The position numbers and the translations under genes are program-made. From JBHJOF01 sp050330055 (GTDB lineage: Bacteria > Pseudomonadota > Alphaproteobacteria > Kiloniellales > JAKSDN01), in contig JBHJOF010000413.1 of the NCBI GenBank assembly GCA_050330055.1, positions 1 to 21,764 of the forward strand: a stretch of 21,764 bases of DNA, read 5' to 3'. The notes beneath the pieces were generated by a model. The model did not search any database. It was given only the letters and a program-made list of their open reading frames with translations, and was not told the DNA's origin. This document shows positions 12,916 to 20,321 of the stretch, one piece after another; within the stretch, counting starts at the first letter, position 1; the number at the start of each line of letters is the position of its first letter.

Positions 12916-14094
12916 GTGACCGATGCCCTGATGCCCACCTATGCGCGCGCCGATCTTTCCTTCGAGCGCGGCGACGGCCCCTATCTCTATGCGGCCGACG
13001 GGCGACGCTACCTCGACTTCGGCGCCGGCATCGCGGTCAACGTGCTGGGCTACAGCCATCTCCACCTGGTCAAGGCGCTGCAGGAGCAAGCCGGCAAGCT
13101 GTGGCACACCTCGAACATCTACCGCATCCCCGAGGGCGAGCGCCTGGCCGGACGGCTCTGCGCCGCGACCTTCGCCGAGCGGGTGTTCTTCTGCAACTCG
13201 GGCGCCGAGGCGGTCGAGGGCGCGCTCAAGCTGGCGCGCAAGTATCACCACGTCGCCGGCCGGCCGGAGCGCGTGCGGGTCATCACCTGCAGCGGCGCCT
13301 TCCACGGCCGCACGCTCACCGCGCTGTCGGCGGCCGGCAATCCCAAGTACCTGACCGGCTTCGGCCCGCCCTCCGAGGGCTTCGACCAGGTCGCCTTCGG
13401 CAACCTGAACGAGCTGCGCAACGCGGTGCGGCCGGAGACGGCGGCCATCCTGGTCGAGCCGATCCAGGGCGAGGGCGGCATCCGCAGCGGCAGCCTCGAC
13501 TACCTGCGCGGCCTGCGCGCGACCTGCGACGAGTTCGGCCTGCTGCTGGTGCTCGACGAGGTGCAGTCCGGCATCGGCCGCACCGGCCGGTTCCTGGCGC
13601 ACGAGTGGGCCGGCATCGATCCCGACGTGGTGGCGATCGCCAAGGGGCTCGGCGGCGGCTTCCCGATCGGCGCCATCCTGGCGACCGCCAAGGCGGCCGA
13701 GGGCATGACCGTCGGCAGCCACGGCACCACCTTCGGCGGCAACCCGCTGGCCATGGCGGTCGGCAACGCCGTGCTCGACGTGATACTGGCCGAGGGCTTC
13801 CTGGCCCGCGTCGAGCGCATCGGCGCGCTGCTGCATCAGCGCCTCGAGCAGCTGGTGGTGCGCCATCCCGCACTCTTCACCGAGGTGCGCGGCAAGGGCC
13901 TGATGCTCGGCCTCAGGTGCGCCGTGCCGGCGGCCCAGGTGGTGGCGCGGCTGCGCGAGGAGGGCCTGCTGACGGTCGGCGCGGCCGAGGAGGTGATCCG
14001 CCTGCTGCCGCCGCTGATCATCGACGAGAACCACATCGACGAGGCCCTGGCGATCCTCGAGCGGGTCGCCGGCGCCTGGGCCAAGGCCGCTTGA
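12916..14094 (+). CDS. argD: Acetylornithine aminotransferase
   Basis: ArgD converts N-acetylglutamate semialdehyde and glutamate to N-acetylornithine and 2-oxoglutarate; it may also serve lysine synthesis. GTG 12916 is chosen because GAGGA lies 7 bases upstream; an in-frame GTG at 12895 is less well placed. The 392-aa class III aminotransferase begins ALMPTYARADLSFERG, typical of alphaproteobacterial ArgD. Motifs include CNSGAEAVEGALKLARKY, GAFHGRT, EPIQGEGG, LDEVQSGIGRTGRF with PLP-contacting Asp214, and the Schiff-base Lys243 in AIAKGLGGGFPIGA. Length is normal. argF follows 2 bases after its stop, then hslO, the usual order in many alphaproteobacteria. Confidence 0.95.
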   Translation: MTDALMPTYARADLSFERGDGPYLYAADGRRYLDFGAGIAVNVLGYSHLHLVKALQEQAGKLWHTSNIYRIPEGERLAGRLCAATFAERVFFCNSGAEAVEGALKLARKYHHVAGRPERVRVITCSGAFHGRTLTALSAAGNPKYLTGFGPPSEGFDQVAFGNLNELRNAVRPETAAILVEPIQGEGGIRSGSLDYLRGLRATCDEFGLLLVLDEVQSGIGRTGRFLAHEWAGIDPDVVAIAKGLGGGFPIGAILATAKAAEGMTVGSHGTTFGGNPLAMAVGNAVLDVILAEGFLARVERIGALLHQRLEQLVVRHPALFTEVRGKGLMLGLRCAVPAAQVVARLREEGLLTVGAAEEVIRLLPPLIIDENHIDEALAILERVAGAWAKAA

Positions 14095-14096
14095 GC

Positions 14097-15017
14097 ATGC
14101 TCAGGGGCAGGCACTTCCTCGACCTTGACCGGCTCGACACGGCGACCCTGCGCGACATCCTGGCGGCCGGTTCGGCCTTCAAGAAGGGCGCGCCGCCGAA
14201 CGGCGAGGCCAAGCCGCTGGCCGGCCGGGCGCTCGCCATGATCTTCGAGAAGCCCTCGACCCGCACCCGGGTCTCCTTCGAGGTCGGCATGCGCCAGCTC
14301 GGCGGCGAGCCTATCGTGCTGGAGCCGAGCGGCACCCAGCTTGGTCGCGGCGAATCCGTAGCCGATACGGCGCGCGTGCTGTCGCGCTACGTCGACGCGA
14401 TCATGATCCGGACCACCAAGGAAGAGAAGCTGATGGAGATGGCCGAGCACGCCACGGTGCCGGTGATCAACGGCCTGACCGACCGCACCCATCCCTGCCA
14501 GCTCATGGCCGACGTCATGACCTTCGAGGAGCATCGCGGCCCGATCGCCGGCAAGGTGGTGGCCTGGTCGGGCGACGGCAACAACATGGCGACCTCGTGG
14601 ATCCACGCCGCGGTGCGGTTCGGCTTCGAGCTTCGCATCGCCTGTCCCGAGACGCTGGAGCCGCCGCGCGACGTGCTGCAATGGGCGGCGGCCGAAGGCG
14701 GTCGCATCCTCGTCAGCCGCGACATGGAGGCCATGGTGCGCGACGCCGACTGCGTCGTCACGGACACCTGGGTCTCGATGGGCGACGAGGCCGACAGCGA
14801 TTCGCAGCGCCGCCACAACCTGCTGCGGCCCTATCAGGTCGACGATCATTTGATGTCGCTGGCCAAGCCGGACGCCCTCTTCATGCACTGCCTGCCGGCC
14901 AAGCGCGGCCAGGAGGTGACCGGCTCGGTGATCGACGGGCCGCAGTCGGTGGTCTGGGACGAAGCAGAGAACCGCTTGCACGCGCAGAAAGGGATTCTGG
15001 TCTGGTGCCTCACATGA
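14097..15017 (+). CDS. argF: Ornithine carbamoyltransferase
   Basis: ArgF joins carbamoyl phosphate and ornithine to give citrulline. The 306-aa protein contains the carbamoyl-phosphate site STRTR (54-58), the HPCQ motif (132-135), the ornithine-binding SMG loop (227-229, in DTWVSMGDE) and the catalytic HCLP (264-267), so all active-site motifs are present. ATG 14097 lies 2 bases after the argD stop, and the stop overlaps hslO by ATGA, so the three genes are tightly coupled. Placement beside argD supports the biosynthetic (anabolic) form and argues against the arginine deiminase pathway enzyme. No ARG-box could be identified upstream of the operon. Confidence 0.96.
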   Translation: MLRGRHFLDLDRLDTATLRDILAAGSAFKKGAPPNGEAKPLAGRALAMIFEKPSTRTRVSFEVGMRQLGGEPIVLEPSGTQLGRGESVADTARVLSRYVDAIMIRTTKEEKLMEMAEHATVPVINGLTDRTHPCQLMADVMTFEEHRGPIAGKVVAWSGDGNNMATSWIHAAVRFGFELRIACPETLEPPRDVLQWAAAEGGRILVSRDMEAMVRDADCVVTDTWVSMGDEADSDSQRRHNLLRPYQVDDHLMSLAKPDALFMHCLPAKRGQEVTGSVIDGPQSVVWDEAENRLHAQKGILVWCLT

Positions 15018-15952
15018 CGCAGCCCGACGGCCCCGCTCGGGTGCCGCCGGGCGACGACATGATCCTGCCGTTCCTGCTCGAAATCCCCGACCTGCGCGGC
15101 CGCCTGGTGCGGCTCGGGCCGGAGCTCGACCACATCATCACGCGGCAAGACTATCCGCAGCCGGTGGCCCAGCTGCTGGCCGAGATGCTGGCGCTCACCT
15201 GTCTGCTCGCCGGCATGCTGAAGTTCGAGGGCGTCTTCACGCTGCAGACCAAGGGTGACGGTCCGCTGCCGCTGATGGTCTGCGACATCACCTCGGCCGG
15301 CGTGCTGCGCGGCTACGCCAAGGTCGACCAGGCGCTGCTGGCCAAGGTGCTCGACGCCAGCGCCGGCGAGCCCCCGCCGGCCAGCCTGCTGGTCGGCCAG
15401 GGCGTGCTGGCCTTCACCGTCGACCAGGGCGTGCAGAGCGAGCGCTATCAGGGCATCGTCGAGCTGACGGGGCCGACGCTGGCGGACTCGGTGCTGCACT
15501 ATTTTCGCCAGTCGGAGCAGGTCAGGGCCGGCATCGAGCTGGCTGCCGGCTGTACGGCAGGCGGCTGGCGCGCCGGCGGCCTGCTGCTGCAGGCCCTGCC
15601 CGACGATCCGGACCGACGCCACGCGCTCGGCAGCGACGAGGAGGACGACTGGCGCCGCACGCAGGTGCTGATGGCAAGCTGCACCAAGCAAGAGCTGCTT
15701 GACCCGGCTCTCTCCAGCAACGATCTGTTGTTCCGCCTGTTTCACGAGGAGCGGGTGCGGGTCTACAAGGCGCGTCGGCTCAGCGCCGGCTGCCGTTGCT
15801 CGCGCGACGGCGTGGAGGCCATGCTGCGCAGCCTGCCGAAGCAGGAAGTGATGTCCCTGAAGGAGGAGGGCGAAGTGGTCGTGACCTGTCAGTTCTGCAA
15901 CACCGACTACCGCTTCGACGACGAAGCGGTGGCGGCGCTCTACGCGGCGTGA
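15014..15952 (+). CDS. hslO: Redox-regulated chaperone Hsp33
   Basis: Hsp33 is a cytoplasmic holdase activated when oxidation releases zinc from its C-terminal cysteines. The 312-aa product has the Hsp33 substrate-binding domain (about 15-235; LAEMLALTCLLAGMLKFEGVFTLQTKGDGP, then FRQSEQ). The zinc domain carries C260-x-C262 and C292-x2-C295 (TCQFCNTDYRF), so all four ligands are intact. ATG 15014 overlaps the argF stop. Co-transcription with argD and argF is common in alphaproteobacteria although the link is not metabolic. The lipoprotein gene starts 5 bases after its stop. Confidence 0.95.
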   Translation: MTQPDGPARVPPGDDMILPFLLEIPDLRGRLVRLGPELDHIITRQDYPQPVAQLLAEMLALTCLLAGMLKFEGVFTLQTKGDGPLPLMVCDITSAGVLRGYAKVDQALLAKVLDASAGEPPPASLLVGQGVLAFTVDQGVQSERYQGIVELTGPTLADSVLHYFRQSEQVRAGIELAAGCTAGGWRAGGLLLQALPDDPDRRHALGSDEEDDWRRTQVLMASCTKQELLDPALSSNDLLFRLFHEERVRVYKARRLSAGCRCSRDGVEAMLRSLPKQEVMSLKEEGEVVVTCQFCNTDYRFDDEAVAALYAA

Positions 15953-15957
15953 CCGCC

Positions 15958-16554
15958 ATGGACCGGCGCGCGCTTCTGAGCCTGGCGCTACTCGCGCCCG
16001 CGGCGGCCCTGCTGGGCGCCTGCGACACGCCGCCGCGACGCAGCGATTTCCCCGATCTCACCTACCAGCACCTGCCGAAGCTGCGCTTCGACGTGCGCGA
16101 GGTCGAGGTTGTCGAGGCCTATCGCTCGCCCGGCGCACCGCCCAACGTCGAGCACCTCTTCCCGGTGCGACCGGCCGCCGCTGCCGCCAACTGGGGCCGC
16201 GACCGCCTGGTGGCGGCCGGCAACTGGCGCCGCCTGCGCTACAGCGTGCGCGACGCCTCGGCTATCGAGGTGCCGCTCAAGGTTTCCGAGGGCCTGACCG
16301 GCGCCTTCAAGGTGGAGCAGTCTGAGCGCTACGAGCTGCATCTGACCGTCGAGCTGCAGGTGATCGGCGACACCGGCCTCACCGAGGGCACGGCAACGGT
16401 CAACGCCATGCGCAGCGTGACGGTGCCGGAGGACATCACCCTGCACCAGCGCGAGCGCGTCTGGTTCCGCCTCACCGAGGACGTCATGAAGGACCTCAAC
16501 GCCCAGCTCGAAAAGACCCTGCCGAACGTGCTGGGCCAGTTCCTGCTGTCGTGA
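15958..16554 (+). CDS. Lipoprotein of unknown function downstream of hslO
   Basis: The 198-aa product has a lipoprotein signal with twin arginines (MDRRALLSLALLAPAAALLGAC); the lipobox LGAC puts lipidation at Cys22, followed by Asp. Asp at +2 often means inner-membrane retention in enterobacteria, though the rule is less reliable in alphaproteobacteria. The mature part (YQHLPKLRFDVREVEVVEAY..., ending DVMKDLNAQLEKTLPNVL) is a mixed alpha/beta domain that I cannot name, but it recalls hypothetical proteins found after hslO in related genomes. ATG 15958 is used; GTG 15949 overlapping the hslO stop is an alternative. Spacing implies it is the last gene of the argD operon, ending before a repeat element. 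Confidence 0.82.
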   Translation: MDRRALLSLALLAPAAALLGACDTPPRRSDFPDLTYQHLPKLRFDVREVEVVEAYRSPGAPPNVEHLFPVRPAAAAANWGRDRLVAAGNWRRLRYSVRDASAIEVPLKVSEGLTGAFKVEQSERYELHLTVELQVIGDTGLTEGTATVNAMRSVTVPEDITLHQRERVWFRLTEDVMKDLNAQLEKTLPNVLGQFLLS

Positions 16555-16580
16555 TCGCATTCAGATAGCGGCGTTTGCCG

Positions 16581-16705
16581 CCCACCCTTCGAGACGCCCG
16601 GCTTCGCTAAGCTACGCCGGGCTCCTCAGGGTGAGGTCTGCGTGGTTTCACACACCGCCCTCATGCTGAGGAGCGCCCGCGAGGGCGCGTCTCGAAGCAT
16701 GGGCC
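16581..16705. repeat. REP/BIME-type hairpin cluster between convergent units
   Basis: This is the same family as the cluster at 7521-7603. The left arm contains CACCCTTCGAGAC...CTCAGGGTGAGG (16583-16636) and the right arm CCTCATGCTGAG...GTCTCGAAGCATGGG (16659-16703), in inverted orientation. Here each arm carries an extra inner stem (CCCGGC/GCCGGG on the left, CGCCC/GGGCG on the right) absent from the first copy. It fills the gap between the lipoprotein gene (plus) and argE (minus) and could end transcription from both sides; no T-tracts are present. Confidence 0.82.
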
Positions 16706-16726
16706 AAAGCGCGCACGAATTGGATG

Positions 16727-17905
16727 TTACCCGGCGGCGTATCCCGCCGCGGCCCAGGCGATCAGCTTGTGCAGGAAGACCTCGCAGGCCTCGACCTGGC
16801 TGACCTCGATGAACTCGTTCGGCCGGTGTGCCTGGTCGATCGAGCCGGGGCCGCAGACCACGACCGAGAAGCCGGCCTCCTGGAACAGGCCGCCTTCGGT
16901 GGCGAAGGAGATCGCCTCGCTGCGGTTGGCGCCGCTGAGCGCGCGGACCAGGCGCTCGGCCGGCGAGTCCGGCTCGGGCGCGAGCGGCGGCACACGCACC
17001 ACCAGCTCGGTCTTGATGGCGGCCTCCGGCGCGGTCTCGCGCAGCCGCGGCAGCACCTCGTCCTCTGCATAGCGGTTGAAGCGCTCGAGAAAGCGCGCGC
17101 CGTCGTCGCCCGGCAGGGCGCGGAACTCCCAGGTGAAGCTGCAGTGGTTCGCCACGATGTTCTGCGCCGTGCCGCCGCTGAAGGTGCCGACGTTGAAGCT
17201 GGGGTAGGGTGGCTCGAAGCCGTTGGCGGGATCGGCCGCCGCCCGCTCATCGCGGGCCATGGTCTCGATGAAGTGAACCAGCGAGCCGGCGGCGTGCAGC
17301 GCGTTGGCGCCGAGATGCGGCTGCGCCGAATGGGCGGCGCGGCCGATGACCGTGGTGCGGAACACGGTGACGCCCTTGTGCGCGGTGACGAGCCGCATGT
17401 CGGTCGGCTCGCCGATGATGACGATGCGCGGCAGCGGCAGGGCGCGCGTCACGTCGGCGATCAGGCGCTCGGCGCCGAAGCAGCCGACCTCCTCGTCGTA
17501 CGAGATGGCCAGATACAGCGGCGTCCTGAGGCCGGCCGCCTGCATGTCGGGCACCAGGGCGAGCGCGACCGCGATGAAGCTCTTCATGTCGGCCGTGCCG
17601 CGACCGTAGAGCCGGCCGTCGGCCTGGCGTAGCACGAAGGGATCGCTGTCCCAGGCCTGACCCGCCACCGGCACCACGTCGCTGTGCCCGGACAGCACGA
17701 TGCCGCCGGCCGCGTCGGGGCCGAGCGTGGCAAAAAGGTTCGCCTTCGCGCCGGCGTCGTCGCCGGTGCGGCGCGAGGCGACGCCGTGGCCGGCCAGGTA
17801 GTCGGCGACGAAGTCGATCAGGGCCAGGTTCGATTTCGATGAAGTGGTGTCGAATCCGACCAGGCGCTCAATCATCTGCAGGCTGTTGAACCTCTTGCCG
17901 GCCAT
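16727..17905 (-). CDS. argE: Acetylornithine deacetylase
   Basis: ArgE hydrolyses N-acetylornithine to ornithine and acetate in the linear arginine pathway. The 392-aa M20-family metallopeptidase has metal ligands His74 and Asp76 (SGHSDVVPV), Asp106 (YGRGTADMKSF), the catalytic pair Glu138-Glu139 (SYDEEVG), Glu166 (GEPTDM) and a C-terminal His (DQAHRPNEFIEV). The THKGVTVFRTTVIGRAAHSA dimerisation domain lies in the middle. ATG 17905 follows GAGGGG and lies 14 bases after the trkH stop, so it is probably transcribed with trkH. Many bacteria of this group also carry argJ, in which case ArgE may serve a side role or act on other acyl amino acids. The gene runs toward the argD operon and stops at a repeat element. 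Confidence 0.9.
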   Translation of the reverse strand: MAGKRFNSLQMIERLVGFDTTSSKSNLALIDFVADYLAGHGVASRRTGDDAGAKANLFATLGPDAAGGIVLSGHSDVVPVAGQAWDSDPFVLRQADGRLYGRGTADMKSFIAVALALVPDMQAAGLRTPLYLAISYDEEVGCFGAERLIADVTRALPLPRIVIIGEPTDMRLVTAHKGVTVFRTTVIGRAAHSAQPHLGANALHAAGSLVHFIETMARDERAAADPANGFEPPYPSFNVGTFSGGTAQNIVANHCSFTWEFRALPGDDGARFLERFNRYAEDEVLPRLRETAPEAAIKTELVVRVPPLAPEPDSPAERLVRALSGANRSEAISFATEGGLFQEAGFSVVVCGPGSIDQAHRPNEFIEVSQVEACEVFLHKLIAWAAAGYAAG

Positions 17906-17919
17906 GATCCCCTCTTCGC

Positions 17920-19365
17920 TCAGCCGCGCCAGAAGCTGCGCGACAGCAGCACCAGAACGGTGAAGAGCTCGAGCCTGCCAAGCAGCATGCCGGCTGAGAG
18001 CAGCCACTTCGCGCTGTCCGGCAGCACCGAGTAGGTGCCGGCCGGCCCGATGATCTCGCCCAGGCCCGGCCCCACGTTGGCGATGGCCGAGGCGGCGCCG
18101 GACATTGCGGTGACGAAATCCAATCCGGTCAGGCCGAGCCCCGCTGCCAGCACGGCGAAGGAGGCGATGAAGAGGAAGAAGAAGGCCATGACCGATTCCT
18201 CGACCGTTTCCGGGATCGGGCGCCGGTTGTAGTAGGGGATGAAGACGCCGTTCGGCTGTGTCAGACGCTTGAGCTGGACCTTGGCGGTGGCGAACAGCAC
18301 CATCAGGCGGAAGATTTTGATGCCGCAAGTGGTCGAGCCGGCGCAACCGCCGACGAACATCAAGAGGAACATCAACGCCATGACGAAGCCGCCCCACTGG
18401 CTGAAGTCCGCCGTCGCATAGCCGGTTCCGGTCATGATCGAGATCACGTTGAAGGTCGCGTAGCGCAGGGCGGGCTCCGGCGCCATGGTATCGGTCGTCC
18501 AGAGCCAGAACGCAACCACCAGAACCGACGCCACGATGATCGCCAGCATCACCTGCACCTGGCCGTCGCGGTAGACGCTGCGCAGGTCGCCGCGCAGGGC
18601 ACGCAGGTAGAGCACGAAGGGCACGCTGCCCAGCACCATGACGAGCGAGACGAACCAGTCGATTGCAGCGCTGTCGAAATGGCTGATCGAGCCGTCCGAG
18701 GTCGAGAAGCCGCCGGTGGCGATCGAGGTCATGGCATGAGCGATGGCCTCGAAGCCGGTCATGCCCAGCGCCCAGAGGATAATCGCCGCGACGCCGGTCA
18801 GGAAGACATAGACGATTCCGATGCCGCCGGCGATCTGCGCCGCGCGCGGCAGCACCTTGTCGGCCTCGAAGGCCTCGATGCGGAAGAGCTGCATGCCGCC
18901 GACCTGCAGCACCGGCAGGATCGACACCGCCATGACGATGATGCCGATGCCGCCCAGCCACTGCAGGATGGCGCGCCACAAGAGGATGCCGGGCGGCGCC
19001 AGGTCGAGGCCGATGATCACCGTGGCGCCGGTCGTGGTGATGCCCGACATGGCTTCGAAGAAGGCATCGGTGTAGCTCATGTCGAGATCGGAGAAGACCA
19101 GCGGCAGGGCGCCGAAGGTCGCGATCACCAGCCAGGCAAGATTGGTCAGGAGGAAGGCCTGGCGCACCGAGAAGCCGTGCCAGCCGGAACGGGTCGTCAG
19201 GATCAGGGCGACGCCGACGAACAGGGTCAGCACCGCCGAGGAGGCGAAGACCTGCCAGTCCGGATTGCCGATGGCGGCATCGACGATCGCCGGGATGACC
19301 ATGGCGACCGCCAGGATGCTAAGCAGTATGCCGACGACGAAAAGAATCGGCCGCAGGTCGATCAT
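17920..19365 (-). CDS. trkH: Potassium uptake channel subunit TrkH
   Basis: TrkH is the membrane K+-translocating subunit of the Trk system and works with cytoplasmic TrkA. The 481-aa protein is highly hydrophobic and carries the four P-loops with filter glycines: TTGAT (111-115), ATGGF (216-220), TGTGY (312-316) and NVGPG (430-434). The intramembrane gate-loop segment GGCAGSTTCGIKIFR is intact. ATG 19365 has no good ribosome-binding site of its own but overlaps the stop of a 28-codon ORF (ATGA), so translation is likely coupled. No trkA is present here. argE follows after 14 bases, an uncommon partner. Confidence 0.95.
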   Translation of the reverse strand: MIDLRPILFVVGILLSILAVAMVIPAIVDAAIGNPDWQVFASSAVLTLFVGVALILTTRSGWHGFSVRQAFLLTNLAWLVIATFGALPLVFSDLDMSYTDAFFEAMSGITTTGATVIIGLDLAPPGILLWRAILQWLGGIGIIVMAVSILPVLQVGGMQLFRIEAFEADKVLPRAAQIAGGIGIVYVFLTGVAAIILWALGMTGFEAIAHAMTSIATGGFSTSDGSISHFDSAAIDWFVSLVMVLGSVPFVLYLRALRGDLRSVYRDGQVQVMLAIIVASVLVVAFWLWTTDTMAPEPALRYATFNVISIMTGTGYATADFSQWGGFVMALMFLLMFVGGCAGSTTCGIKIFRLMVLFATAKVQLKRLTQPNGVFIPYYNRRPIPETVEESVMAFFFLFIASFAVLAAGLGLTGLDFVTAMSGAASAIANVGPGLGEIIGPAGTYSVLPDSAKWLLSAGMLLGRLELFTVLVLLSRSFWRG

Positions 19366-19448
19366 GCCATGACCCGCGTGGCTGCTTCCGGCTTTGTCCC
19401 TACGGGTGCGTTCTTGCCGTGCCGGGCCTTGCCGGCGTCGCCGGGCAT
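19362..19448 (-). CDS. 28-aa leader ORF overlapping trkH
   Basis: ATG 19448 has an excellent ribosome-binding site (GGGGGGAGG, 5 bases upstream). The frame runs 28 codons and ends with TGA overlapping the trkH ATG in the classic ATGA arrangement. The peptide starts MPGDAGKARHGKNAP, is basic and shows no membrane segment or signal. Its likely role is to load ribosomes for trkH, whose start lacks a site of its own. An in-frame ATG eight codons upstream (19472) is possible but poorly placed. It is too short for homology to be judged by eye. Confidence 0.55.
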   Translation of the reverse strand: MPGDAGKARHGKNAPVGTKPEAATRVMA

Positions 19449-19504
19449 GGCCGCCTCCCCCCTTGCTGTCATTGGATCATCGCCGTCCCCGACTTCGCGC
19501 GCCG

Positions 19505-19513
19505 AGCATAGCA
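19505..19513 (-). promoter_or_regulatory. Possible extended -10 element for the trkH transcript
   Basis: The minus strand reads TGC-TATGCT, an extended -10 pattern (TGn before the hexamer), about 60 bases before the leader ORF. No matching -35 was found. The surrounding gap (19449-19689) shows no other gene. Confidence 0.25.
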
Positions 19514-19689
19514 AAGAACGGTTCGCTGGCGAGCCCTGAGGCGAGTGCCGCGGCGAGCCGCCGCGCTATGAGGCGCCGCCAGGCCGGCACCGTTTCGCTT
19601 TCGTGCAGGAGGGCAACGCATTCGGCAGCGGGACGATCGGGACGGACAGGGTCGGGGGCCGCTCACCGGCGGGGCGGCCCGGCCGGGGC

Positions 19690-20082
19690 CTAGTGCAGGT
19701 TGACGCGCTGATGCGGCGAATCGAGCGAGAAGGCGGGCACCGCCACGTCGAAGCGCTCGCCGTCTGCTGCCTCCATCTCATAGGTGCCGACCATGATGCC
19801 CGACGGGGTCGTCAACGGCGTGCCGCTGGTGTACTCGTAGGACCCGCCGGGCTCCAGTACCGGCTGCTCGCCCACCACGCCGGCGCCGCGCACCTCCTGC
19901 ACTCGGCCGAGCGAGTCGGTGATCCGCCAGTAGCGCGTCAACAACTGTACCCGGTCGTTGCCCATATTCTCGATGTGCACGTGGTAGGCCCAGACGAAGT
20001 GGCTGTCCGCCGGGGACGACTGCTCCTCGAGATAGACCGGCTTTACGGTGATCCGGATCGAGCGCGTGGTCTCGCTGTACAT
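19690..20082 (-). CDS. apaG: ApaG (CorD) family protein
   Basis: ApaG proteins are small fibronectin-III-like beta-sandwiches linked to magnesium/cobalt homeostasis and Ap4A levels in enterobacteria; the molecular role is unsettled. The 130-aa product shows the family pattern: IRITVKPVYLEEQSSP, HFVWAYHVHIENMG, VQLLTRYWRITDSLGRVQEVRGAGVVGEQPVLEPGGSYEYTSGTPLTTPSGIMVGTYEM and a closing VPAFSLDSP. The glycine-rich GxGVVGxQPxLxPG motif is intact. ATG 20082 follows GGAGGAGTGAG. A candidate promoter lies 74-102 bases upstream and the ompA-family terminator just beyond that, so the gene is probably monocistronic or leads toward trkH. Confidence 0.94.
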   Translation of the reverse strand: MYSETTRSIRITVKPVYLEEQSSPADSHFVWAYHVHIENMGNDRVQLLTRYWRITDSLGRVQEVRGAGVVGEQPVLEPGGSYEYTSGTPLTTPSGIMVGTYEMEAADGERFDVAVPAFSLDSPHQRVNLH

Positions 20083-20155
20083 GGCTCTCACTCCTCCGGT
20101 GCCGCTGCTGGCCGGAACACCCCCCAATCCTGCGGCGCGCCGCGGTCCGCCAACA

Positions 20156-20184
20156 ATTCTAGGAGACCCGCGCAGATTTTTCCA
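20156..20184 (-). promoter_or_regulatory. Candidate promoter for apaG
   Basis: Minus-strand TGGAAA (20184-20179) and TAGAAT (20161-20156) are separated by 17 bp, matching 4 and 5 of 6 consensus bases. It lies between the upstream terminator and apaG, as expected for an independent transcript. Confidence 0.45.
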
Positions 20185-20265
20185 TGGGGGCGGATGGCGC
20201 AATTCCGCAGCCTCCGAGCGGCCCGAGCGCGGCCCGCAGGCTGGCCGGAGAGCCTGCGGCGGGTC

Positions 20266-20300
20266 AAAAAGGAACGGCGCCGCCGCGGCGACGCCGTTCC
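20266..20300 (-). terminator. Rho-independent terminator after the OmpA-family gene
   Basis: On the minus strand GGAACGGCG (20300-20292) pairs with CGCCGTTCC (20279-20271) around a GC-rich 12-nt loop, immediately followed by TTTTT (20270-20266). It begins 21 bases after the stop codon. This is the clearest intrinsic terminator in the window. Confidence 0.88.
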
Positions 20301-20321
20301 CGACAAGGCTTGCGTGGCGTC

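Noticed and set aside
11713..14034. 773-codon open frame on minus across the TraB/GumN and argD genes
   Set aside because: It is antisense to two well-supported genes, is rich in His, Gln, Arg and Ala as expected for a complement frame in GC-rich DNA, and has no recognisable domain.
17906..18979. Open frame on minus extending argE far upstream through trkH
   Set aside because: The extension lies in another frame of trkH. The ATG at 17905 with GAGGGG matches the normal start of ArgE.
20234..20259. Hairpin CCGCAGGCT/AGCCTGCGG as a second terminator
   Set aside because: There is no T-tract on either strand; the true terminator lies at 20266-20300.
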